Part shown: piece by piece, positions 7,893 to 14,511 of the stretch
Layout: each line of letters opens with the position of its first letter
Numbering within the stretch: position 1 is the first letter of the stretch
Origin: DATDOO01 sp035293245
GTDB lineage: Bacteria; Pseudomonadota; Gammaproteobacteria; Methylococcales; Methylococcaceae
Assembly (NCBI GenBank): GCA_035293245.1
Contig: DATDOO010000049.1
Span: forward strand, 1 to 36,056
Direction of reading: 5' to 3'
DNA length: 36,056 nt
Made by a program: the position numbers and the translations under genes
The notes under the pieces: model-generated
Database searches by the model: none
Told to the model about the DNA's origin: nothing
What the model saw: only the letters and a program-made list of their open reading frames with translations

Positions 7893-8561
7893 ATGTCGCT
7901 TCCCTGGAACCAAATCGACGCGGTGCTGCTGGACATGGACGGCACCTTGCTCGACCTGAATTTCGACAACCACTTCTGGAGCGAATTCGTGCCTCTGCGC
8001 TATGCGCAGCAGAACGGCCTGGCGCTGGAGGAAGCGAAAAAGCGCCTGGTTCCGCGCTTTCGGGCCATGGAAGGCCGCATCGAATGGTATTGCCTCGACT
8101 ACTGGAGCGCCGCGCTGGAACTGAACATCGCCGGCCTCAAGGCGGAGCTTTCCGGACTGATCGCCGTGCTGCCCCACGTCACCGATTTTCTCGAAGCCGC
8201 CCGGCAGGCCGGCAAGCGGCTGGCCCTGGTGACCAACGCTCATCCGGATTCCCTGGGCCTGAAGCTGGAAAAAACCTGCCTGCACGAATTCCTGGACGCC
8301 GTGGTCAGCTCGCACCAGTTCGGTGTACCCAAGGAAGACCCCGCCTTCTGGACCCGCCTGCACGCCGTCGAACCCTTCGATCCGGTCCGCAGCCTGCTGA
8401 TCGACGACAGCCTGCCGGTGCTGCGCGCCGCGCGCAGGCACGGCATCCGCCACCTGTGCGCCATCAAGAAACCCGACTCGAAAGGCGCCCGGCGCGATAT
8501 CGCCGAATTTTTCGCCGTCGACGACCTGCGCGAACTCATGCCGGTGGCGGAGGCGCCATGA
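7893..8561 (+). CDS. yrfG: HAD-family GMP/IMP 5'-nucleotidase YrfG
   Basis: This 222-residue haloacid dehalogenase-like phosphatase matches YrfG, which dephosphorylates purine mononucleotides such as GMP and IMP. The four HAD motifs are present: DMDGTLLDL (motif I, nucleophile and general acid Asp near residues 14 and 16), LVTNAHP (motif II), the Lys of GVPKEDP (motif III) and LLIDDSLP (motif IV). A helical cap with RIEWYCLDYWS, common in this subfamily, lies between motifs I and II. The length equals that of E. coli YrfG. It overlaps cca by ATGA, so the two are co-expressed. Exact substrate preference is inferred from the family. Confidence 0.9.
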   Translation: MSLPWNQIDAVLLDMDGTLLDLNFDNHFWSEFVPLRYAQQNGLALEEAKKRLVPRFRAMEGRIEWYCLDYWSAALELNIAGLKAELSGLIAVLPHVTDFLEAARQAGKRLALVTNAHPDSLGLKLEKTCLHEFLDAVVSSHQFGVPKEDPAFWTRLHAVEPFDPVRSLLIDDSLPVLRAARRHGIRHLCAIKKPDSKGARRDIAEFFAVDDLRELMPVAEAP

Positions 8562-9805
8562 CCACCACCGCCGGCATGCAGGTCTACCTGGTCGGCGGCG
8601 CGGTGCGCGAAAAGCTCCTGGGACGCACCGTCACCGAGCGCGACTGGGTGGTGGTGGGCGAAACGCCGGAGTCCATGCGCTCTCGCGGCTTTCGGGAGGT
8701 CGGCAAGGATTTCCCCGTCTTCCTGCATCCGGAAACCCACGAGGAATACGCCCTGGCGCGCACCGAACGCAAGACCGCGCCGGGCTATCGGGGCTTTACG
8801 GTGCACGCCGCGCCGGACGTGACCCTGGAGGAAGACCTCAAGCGCCGCGACCTGACCGTCAACGCCATGGCCGAAGACAGCGCCGGACGGCTCATCGACC
8901 CCTTCGGCGGCCGTCAAGACCTGGAGGCGCATCTCCTGCGCCACGTGTCGCCGGCTTTCGGCGAAGACCCGGTGCGCATCCTGCGCGTGGCGCGCTTCGC
9001 CGCCCGCTACGCAACCCTGGGATTCCGCGTGGCGGACGAGACGCAAACCTTGATGCGCGAAATGACCGCGGCGGGCGAGGTGGATGCACTGGTAGCGGAG
9101 CGCGTCTGGGCCGAGCTGGCCAAGGCCCTGGCCGAACCGGCGCCGCAGGCCTTCTTTACCATGCTGCGCGAGTGCGGCGCCCTGGCGCGCCTGTTTCCCG
9201 AGATCGAAGCCCTGTTCGGCGTGCCGCAGCGGGCGGACTACCATCCGGAAGTGGACACCGGCGTGCACGTCCTGATGGTCATGGAACAGGCGGCGCGCCT
9301 GACCGCCGATCCCTTGATCCGTTTCGCCGCGCTGACCCACGACCTCGGCAAGGCGCTCACCCCCCAGGCGGACTGGCCGCGCCATCCGGGCCACGAGGCG
9401 CGCGGGGTGCCGGTGCTGCACGGCCTGTGCGAACGGCTGCGCGTGCCGCGCCGTTACCGCGCCCTGGCGGAAAAGGTCATGCGCCATCACGGCCTGAGCC
9501 ACCGCGCCCTGGAGCTGCGCCCCGGCACGCTGGTCGACCTCTTCCAGCAACTGGACGCCTGGCGCGCGCCGGAAACCCTCGAGCAGTTCCTGCTGGCTTG
9601 CGAGGCCGACGCCCGCGGACGCGCCGGGCTGGAACAGCGCCCCTACCCGCCGCCCGCGTTCCTGCAAGCCGCCTTCGCCGCGGCGCGCGCCGTGCCGGTA
9701 CGGGACCTGGCCGCACGGGGCCTGGCCGGCGAAGAACTGGGCAAGGCCTTGCGCGCGGCGCGCATCGCGGCGGTGGCGGAATGCCGCGCCCGCTGGGTCG
9801 GCTGA
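8558..9805 (+). CDS. cca: Multifunctional CCA tRNA nucleotidyltransferase
   Basis: This 415-residue enzyme adds or repairs the 3'-CCA end of tRNA; the E. coli type also carries an HD domain with phosphatase and 2',3'-cyclic phosphodiesterase activity. Visible motifs are VGGAVREKLLG (nucleotidyltransferase start), TERDWVVVGETP (metal-binding carboxylates, with Glu where E. coli has the first Asp of DRD), LKRRDLTVNAMA, the RRDL/ERVW nucleotide selection region, and LTHDLGKALTP for the HD site. Similarity to the E. coli enzyme is strong end to end. The ATG at 8558 overlaps the yrfG stop; a second ATG at 8576 gives a start more like E. coli and cannot be excluded. Confidence 0.95.
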   Translation: MTTTAGMQVYLVGGAVREKLLGRTVTERDWVVVGETPESMRSRGFREVGKDFPVFLHPETHEEYALARTERKTAPGYRGFTVHAAPDVTLEEDLKRRDLTVNAMAEDSAGRLIDPFGGRQDLEAHLLRHVSPAFGEDPVRILRVARFAARYATLGFRVADETQTLMREMTAAGEVDALVAERVWAELAKALAEPAPQAFFTMLRECGALARLFPEIEALFGVPQRADYHPEVDTGVHVLMVMEQAARLTADPLIRFAALTHDLGKALTPQADWPRHPGHEARGVPVLHGLCERLRVPRRYRALAEKVMRHHGLSHRALELRPGTLVDLFQQLDAWRAPETLEQFLLACEADARGRAGLEQRPYPPPAFLQAAFAAARAVPVRDLAARGLAGEELGKALRAARIAAVAECRARWVG

Positions 9806-9881
9806 CTCTGGCTGTCATCAAACCGTCAAATTTCCTGCCTATTCTGGCCAGTCATTTTTATCGCGGGAGTGAGGCAACACC

Positions 9882-10442
9882 ATGCGCGCATTCATTCGAC
9901 CGGCCGCGCTTCTGGCCTTGTTCGTGCTGCCGGCGGCCTTCGCCGACGAAGCGGCGCCTAAGGCCCCGGCGGAAGTTCCGGCGTACAACGTCAACGACTA
10001 TTACCAAATCCACCAGGACAAGCGGATTCACGTCTTCGACGACGCCGGCACCTTCAAGGAATTCCTGTCGAGCGGCGAGTCTCCGTACCGCCTGACCCGC
10101 ATCGGCGCTGGGCCGAAAGGCGAGACGATCGTCTTCGGCCTGCGCGGCATGGACAAGGACAAGAAGGAGGAAAACATCGGCGGCGCGGCGCTGTACGACG
10201 GCAAGACGCAAGGCGCATCCGACAGCTTCTTCGCGGTGCTGATGGACGACAAGCGCATCCACGTCTTCGAGGATTGGGCCGGCTTCGCCGCCTACCGCGA
10301 GAGCGGCGAGGCGGCGTTCCGCTACACCGACATCGGCGGCGGCCCCAACGGCCAGACCGTCGTCTACGTGTTCGGCAAGGCCAACAAGGAAAAAAAGCCC
10401 GACGAAATGGTCGCCCGCTTCAAGAGCCTTTACGCCCGCTGA
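9882..10442 (+). CDS. Exported protein of unknown function with an internal duplication
   Basis: This 186-residue protein has a signal peptide (hydrophobic residues 6-19, likely cut after AFA at residue 21). The mature protein is two copies of one unit of about 58 residues: residues 40-97 and 116-175. Each copy contains DKRIHVF (46-52 and 123-129), an acidic-aromatic linker, a SGE, a FRYTDIGGGPNGQTV-type segment (LTRIGAGPKGETIV in copy one) and a Lys-rich end (DKDKKEE, NKEKKPDE). I do not recognise a named family. A periplasmic role is inferred from the signal peptide. A ribosome site (GGGAGTGAGG, 9865-9874) precedes the ATG and a hairpin follows the stop, so it seems to be a single-gene unit. 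Confidence 0.8.
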   Translation: MRAFIRPAALLALFVLPAAFADEAAPKAPAEVPAYNVNDYYQIHQDKRIHVFDDAGTFKEFLSSGESPYRLTRIGAGPKGETIVFGLRGMDKDKKEENIGGAALYDGKTQGASDSFFAVLMDDKRIHVFEDWAGFAAYRESGEAAFRYTDIGGGPNGQTVVYVFGKANKEKKPDEMVARFKSLYAR

Positions 10443-10448
10443 TCCTTC

Positions 10449-10491
10449 GCGCCCGGACTCCGGCGGCATCCGGGCGCCTCCGGCCGGTTTT
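10449..10491 (+). terminator. Hairpin after the duplicated exported protein gene
   Basis: A perfect 9-base stem (GCGCCCGGA at 10449-10457, TCCGGGCGC at 10469-10477) with an 11-base loop begins seven bases after the stop. The T run (10488-10491) is ten bases beyond the stem and short, so termination may be weak. Confidence 0.5.
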
Positions 10492-10497
10492 CCCGAC

Positions 10498-10538
10498 GGC
10501 AAATTTGCCTTGGCAAGCCGTTGCCAATCGACTATCTT
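10498..10538 (+). promoter_or_regulatory. Candidate promoter with two palindromes upstream of the HD-GYP gene
   Basis: A 12-base perfect palindrome (GGCAAATTTGCC, 10498-10509) abuts an inverted repeat (TTGGCAA-GCCG-TTGCCAA, 10510-10527). The left arm of the second doubles as a -35-like TTGGCA (10510-10515), 17 bases before a -10-like TATCTT (10533-10538). A regulator bound to the inverted repeat would block RNA polymerase. The arrangement is seen directly; its function is inferred. Confidence 0.4.
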
Positions 10539-10594
10539 GAAAGACGGAGGCTCCCGAATCATGGAAGAACTCCGGCGCGTCCCGTGCCGGACAC

Positions 10595-10600
10595 GGAGGA
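10595..10600 (+). promoter_or_regulatory. Ribosome binding site deciding the HD-GYP start
   Basis: GGAGGA lies eight bases before the ATG at 10609. A second site (GGAGG, 10546-10550) precedes an in-frame ATG at 10561, but the family N terminus and the promoter position favour 10609. Confidence 0.65.
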
Positions 10601-10608
10601 CAGAAGTC

Positions 10609-11934
10609 ATGGCGCAAACCACCCAGAAAACCAAAATACCCGTCGCCGAACTGCGCGTCGGCATGTACGTCAGCGAACTGGACCGTCCGTGGGCGGATTC
10701 GCCGTTTTTGTTCCAGGGTTTCGAGCTGAAAACCGAAGCGGACGTCCGCGCCGTGCGCGAAGTCTGCCAGCACGTTTACGTGGACATGACCCGCGACATG
10801 CGAGCCCCGCCGCCCGCTCCGCCGAAAAAAGCCCGTCCTTTCGCGTTCTGGAAAGAAGACGCTCCGCCGCCGAAACCCCAGCGCCGCGCACATATCGAAC
10901 AGGAAATCCAGGCCGCGCGCGGGGCTTACGAAAGCACCAGCTCGCTGGTGAAAACCATGATGGAAGACATCCGTTTCGGCAAGCGCATCGACACCCAGGG
11001 CGCCAAGAAAGTGGTGCACGAGTGCGTCGAAAGCCTGATCCGCAACCCCGACGCACTGCTGTTCCTCACCCAACTCAAGCACCGCGACGAATACACCGCG
11101 CAGCACTCCCTCAACGTCTGCGTTTATTCCGTGGCCTTCGGCATCCACCTGGGCCATCAGGGCCAGGCCCTGGAGGAACTCGGCCTGTCCGGGCTGATGC
11201 ACGACATGGGCAAGATGAAGGTGCCGCTGGAAGTGCTCAACAAGCCCGGCAAGCTGAGCAACGAAGAATTCGCCCTCATGAAGGCGCACACCACCATGGG
11301 CCGGGACATCCTCATGTCCGCCCGCGAGTCCCTCCCCGGTGCGGTGGACGTGGCCTACAGCCATCACGAACGGATCGACGGCAGCGGTTATCCGCGCGGG
11401 CTGGACGGCGCGCATCTGACGCCGTTCTCCAAGATCGTCGCCATCGTCGATACGTACGATGCCGTCACCAGCGACCGCTGTTACCAGAACGGCCGCACCC
11501 ACATGGACGCGATCAACATTTTTACCGAGGCGCGCGGGAAGACGTTCGATGCCAACCTGATCATCAAGTTCATCGAGCGCATCGGCATCTATCCACCCGG
11601 CACGGTGGTGGAGATGAGCAACGGCGAGGTGGGCGTCGTGGTGGAAGTCCAGCCCAAGATGAAAATCAAGCCCAAGGTCGTGCTCATACTCGACGAAATC
11701 AAGCGCCCGCGCGCCCCGCGCCAGGTGGATCTTTCCAAACTGGATCTGGACGCCGCGTCCCAGCCTTACGTCATCAGCAAGGTGCTGAGCAACCACGCTT
11801 ACGGCGTCGACCTGGCCCGCTTCAACCGCGAGCGCATCCTGGAAAAGGCCGCCGCCGAAGCCGAGGCCGCCCATACGGACGTGGTGCGGGAAGCGCAGGA
11901 CAAACTGGGCATTGAGGTAACCGGCGCGCACTGA
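10609..11934 (+). CDS. HD-GYP domain cyclic di-GMP phosphodiesterase with N-terminal DUF3391
   Basis: This 441-residue cytoplasmic protein is predicted to hydrolyse the second messenger cyclic di-GMP. The N-terminal part (about residues 5-130) is DUF3391, with the family opening KIPVAELRVGMYVSELDRPW. The HD-GYP domain covers about residues 145-350: the HD pair in LMHDMGKMKVP, a further metal His in MKAHTTMGRD and in SHHERIDGSGYPRGLDG, which holds the diagnostic GYP. All motifs look intact, so it should be active. A C-terminal stretch of about 80 residues is charged. No cyclase lies beside it, though a PilZ receptor gene sits about 12 kb away. It is preceded by the promoter and palindromes at 10498-10538. 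Confidence 0.93.
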   Translation: MAQTTQKTKIPVAELRVGMYVSELDRPWADSPFLFQGFELKTEADVRAVREVCQHVYVDMTRDMRAPPPAPPKKARPFAFWKEDAPPPKPQRRAHIEQEIQAARGAYESTSSLVKTMMEDIRFGKRIDTQGAKKVVHECVESLIRNPDALLFLTQLKHRDEYTAQHSLNVCVYSVAFGIHLGHQGQALEELGLSGLMHDMGKMKVPLEVLNKPGKLSNEEFALMKAHTTMGRDILMSARESLPGAVDVAYSHHERIDGSGYPRGLDGAHLTPFSKIVAIVDTYDAVTSDRCYQNGRTHMDAINIFTEARGKTFDANLIIKFIERIGIYPPGTVVEMSNGEVGVVVEVQPKMKIKPKVVLILDEIKRPRAPRQVDLSKLDLDAASQPYVISKVLSNHAYGVDLARFNRERILEKAAAEAEAAHTDVVREAQDKLGIEVTGAH

Positions 11935-12007
11935 AGCCGACCGGCTTTCCCTTCAAGAAACGCAGCGTCCGGCCGATACCTCCGAAGTGGGAGCAACATC
12001 TTTCTTC

Positions 12008-12013
12008 GGGAGG
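12008..12013 (+). promoter_or_regulatory. Ribosome binding site setting the start of the EF-hand-like gene
   Basis: GGGAGG six bases before the ATG at 12020 favours that start over the in-frame GTG at 11987, which lies upstream of this site. Confidence 0.7.
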
Positions 12014-12019
12014 CCGGCC

Positions 12020-13105
12020 ATGCGCGTCGAGTCAGCCACTATTGCCATGCAGGCCCAGCACGAGGCCCTGCTGAAAACCGAACAGCGGGAAACGCTGCAA
12101 GCCTGGGTGGGCGAACGCACTTCCGGCGGAAACAGCCCGCCCGCTTCCTCCTTGCCCGATCTCCTGACGCTTTCCCCGCAGGCCCGGGCCGTCCAGCCCA
12201 CGCGGGCGGAAATCCCCCTGGAAGGGGACGAAAATCTTACCCCCCAGGACCGCTTGGCCCTGAACATCCTCAAGCGGATGTTCAAGGCACTCACCGGCAG
12301 GGAGATGAAGGTCTTTTCGCCGGAAGAACTGGGGAAGAACATCGCCAAGGTGCAGAGCCGGAGCGCCGAATTCAGCGCGCAACTGGAAACGACGCGGATC
12401 AGCGCCAGCCAGACCACCGTCTCGGCCGCCAGCGGCGCGGGCCTGGCCTACGATTACTACGAATCCCACTACGAATACGAGGCGGTGAGCTTCTCCGCCG
12501 AAGGGGTCATCCGGACCAAAGACGGCCAGGAAATCAGCTTTTCCGTCCAGCTCAACATGAGCCGGACGTTTTTCAGCGAACACAGCGAAAGCCTCAGGCT
12601 GGGGGATGCGGTGCAGAAAACCGACCCCCTGGTGGTCAATTTCGACGGCAACGCCGCCGAACTGGGCGACTCCCGTTTCGAATTCGACCTGGATGCCGAC
12701 GGGCGCAGCGAGCAGCTCGCCCTGCTCCAGCCGGGCAGCGCCTTCCTGGCCCTCGACCGGAACGGCAACGACGCGATCGACGACGGCCGGGAACTGTTCG
12801 GCCCGGCCACGGGCGACGGCTTCGGCGAACTCGCCGCCTACGACGAGGACGGCAACCGTTTCATCGACGAGGCCGACAGCGTCTACGACCGCCTGCGCCT
12901 GTGGCTGCACGACGCCGACGGCGGCCAGAAACTGATCGGCCTGGGCGAAAAAGGCATCGGCGCCATCTTCCTCGGTCACCTGGCCACGCCGTTCCAGTTG
13001 CGCGATGCCGGCAACGACGCCTTGGGCGATGTCGCCAGCAGCGGCGTGTATCTGCGCGACGATGGCGGCAGCGGAACCGTCCAGCAGGTAAACTACGCCG
13101 CATGA
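12020..13105 (+). CDS. EF-hand-like calcium-binding protein of unknown function
   Basis: This 361-residue protein lacks a signal peptide. The first 130 residues are polar, low in motifs and rich in Ser, Thr and Ala. The middle (about 140-200) has a beta-rich segment with YDYYESHYEYEAVSF. The last part holds three acidic loops of EF-hand/dockerin type: DLDADGRSEQ (about 223), DRNGNDAIDDGRELF (about 246) and DEDGNRFIDEADSVYD (about 275). Such loops commonly bind calcium, and the same module appears in large RTX and adhesin proteins; here it stands alone. The role is unknown. The stop overlaps the lplT start by ATGA, so the two may be co-translated. Confidence 0.8.
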   Translation: MRVESATIAMQAQHEALLKTEQRETLQAWVGERTSGGNSPPASSLPDLLTLSPQARAVQPTRAEIPLEGDENLTPQDRLALNILKRMFKALTGREMKVFSPEELGKNIAKVQSRSAEFSAQLETTRISASQTTVSAASGAGLAYDYYESHYEYEAVSFSAEGVIRTKDGQEISFSVQLNMSRTFFSEHSESLRLGDAVQKTDPLVVNFDGNAAELGDSRFEFDLDADGRSEQLALLQPGSAFLALDRNGNDAIDDGRELFGPATGDGFGELAAYDEDGNRFIDEADSVYDRLRLWLHDADGGQKLIGLGEKGIGAIFLGHLATPFQLRDAGNDALGDVASSGVYLRDDGGSGTVQQVNYAA

Positions 13106-14304
13106 GCGAACCCGAGGAAACCCCCGCCGCGTTCGCCGGCCGGGGATTTCCTCTCCTGCTGGTGGCGCAATTCTTTTCGGCCTTCGCCGACAACGCCATC
13201 CTCTTCGCGGTGGTGGCCATGGTGCGCCAGCATCCCGAATTGCCCGGCTGGTACATCCCGGCGCTGCAAAGCGCCTTTCTGGTCGCCTTTGTGGTCCTCG
13301 CGCCCTGGGTGGGCCTTCTGGCCGATTGCATTCCCAAGCCCCGCGTCCTGCTGCTGGCCAACGGCGTCAAGGCGACGGGGACGCTGTTCTTGCTGGCAGG
13401 GCTGGAGCCGGTGCTTGCCTATGGAGTGGTTGGGGCGGGCGCCGCTTTGTACAGCCCGGCCAAGTACGGCATCCTGCCGGAAATGGCTCCGGCGGAAAAA
13501 CTGGTCAAGGCCAACGGCTGGATCGAGGGCGCGACCATCCTGGCCATCGTCCTGGGTCCCCTGGCCGGGGCGAAGACGGCGGACGCCTTTTCCATCGCCC
13601 TGGCGCTGGGCGGCATCCTGGGCCTCTACCTCTTTTCCGGCCTGCTGACCCTGTGGCTGCCGCGCCTCACCGCCCGCCGCGCGTCCATGGCCGGCGCGCT
13701 GCGGCAATTCTCGGTCATGACCGTGAGCTTCCTGCGCCTGGAACGGGCGCGCTTCGCCATTCTGGGCGGCAGTCTGTTTTGGGCCACCGCCGCCACCTTG
13801 CGCATGATCCTCATCGCCTGGGCGCCACTGGCGCTGGGCCTGCAGGACACCACCGACATCGCCGCCCTCACCCTGTTCCTGGCCATCGGCATCGTATTCG
13901 GTGCGGCGCTGGCGCCGCGCCTCATCCCCTTGCGGCAACTGCGCCGCGCCCGTTGGGCGGCTTACCTGCTGGCGATCTTCGTCCTGCTGCTGGCGGGGGC
14001 GGACAACCTCTGGCTGGCGCGCGGCATACTGCTGTGCATCGGCATGGCCGGCGGCACCTTCGTGGTGCCCATCAACGCCGCCCTGCAGGATGTCGGGCAC
14101 CGCAGCGTGGGCGGCGGCGGCGCGGTGGCCATCCAGCGCTTCGCCGAGAACGTCTCCATGCTGCTGGCGGTGGGGCTTTACACCTTCGCCGCCTCGCGGG
14201 GCGTGGAACCGGTCCTTTCGCTGCTGGGGACGGGCGTGCTGGTGGTATTGGCGACGTTCTGGGTTTCCCTGAAGTTGCCCGAAACGCCGCAGGAATCGCC
14301 CTGA
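13102..14304 (+). CDS. lplT: Lysophospholipid transporter LplT (MFS)
   Basis: This 400-residue, roughly 12-helix major facilitator protein matches LplT, which flips lysophospholipids (such as lysophosphatidylethanolamine) across the inner membrane so that the acyltransferase Aas can repair them. The N-terminal AQFFSAFADNAILF is the family's first-helix signature, and SPAKYGILPEM between helices 3 and 4 and the FVVPINAALQ stretch in the second half also match. In many species lplT is beside or fused to aas; no acyltransferase gene is present in this window, so the partner must be elsewhere or replaced. It overlaps the EF-hand-like gene. No clear terminator follows. Confidence 0.88.
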   Translation: MSEPEETPAAFAGRGFPLLLVAQFFSAFADNAILFAVVAMVRQHPELPGWYIPALQSAFLVAFVVLAPWVGLLADCIPKPRVLLLANGVKATGTLFLLAGLEPVLAYGVVGAGAALYSPAKYGILPEMAPAEKLVKANGWIEGATILAIVLGPLAGAKTADAFSIALALGGILGLYLFSGLLTLWLPRLTARRASMAGALRQFSVMTVSFLRLERARFAILGGSLFWATAATLRMILIAWAPLALGLQDTTDIAALTLFLAIGIVFGAALAPRLIPLRQLRRARWAAYLLAIFVLLLAGADNLWLARGILLCIGMAGGTFVVPINAALQDVGHRSVGGGGAVAIQRFAENVSMLLAVGLYTFAASRGVEPVLSLLGTGVLVVLATFWVSLKLPETPQESP

Positions 14305-14406
14305 CCCGAATGTCGCAGCAGCCCTAGCCGCTCTCTCCTTCGGAAAGAGGATCGTAGGGGGCAAGCGGCCCGATTGCCGGTAAACTTACCCCCGAAATTC
14401 AATCTA

Positions 14407-14421
14407 ACCGCTGTAAGCGGT
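14407..14421. promoter_or_regulatory. Small inverted repeat in the spacer before the PAS/SpoIIE gene
   Basis: ACCGCT-GTA-AGCGGT is a perfect 6-base inverted repeat with a 3-base loop in the 207-base spacer 14305-14511. It could be an operator half-site pair or a leader hairpin; no firm promoter was found beside it. Confidence 0.25.
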
Positions 14422-14511
14422 CCGTTTCCCGTCGGCGGGCAGATGCCGGGAACCTCCATGGGCGTCCCGGGCCGGCCGTTCCTTCCCCAACCTTCCCCGG
14501 CCAGGTATCGA

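Noticed and set aside
10561..10608. Earlier ATG (10561) for the HD-GYP protein
   Set aside because: The 16 extra residues are Arg-rich and unlike the family, and a strong ribosome site directly precedes 10609.
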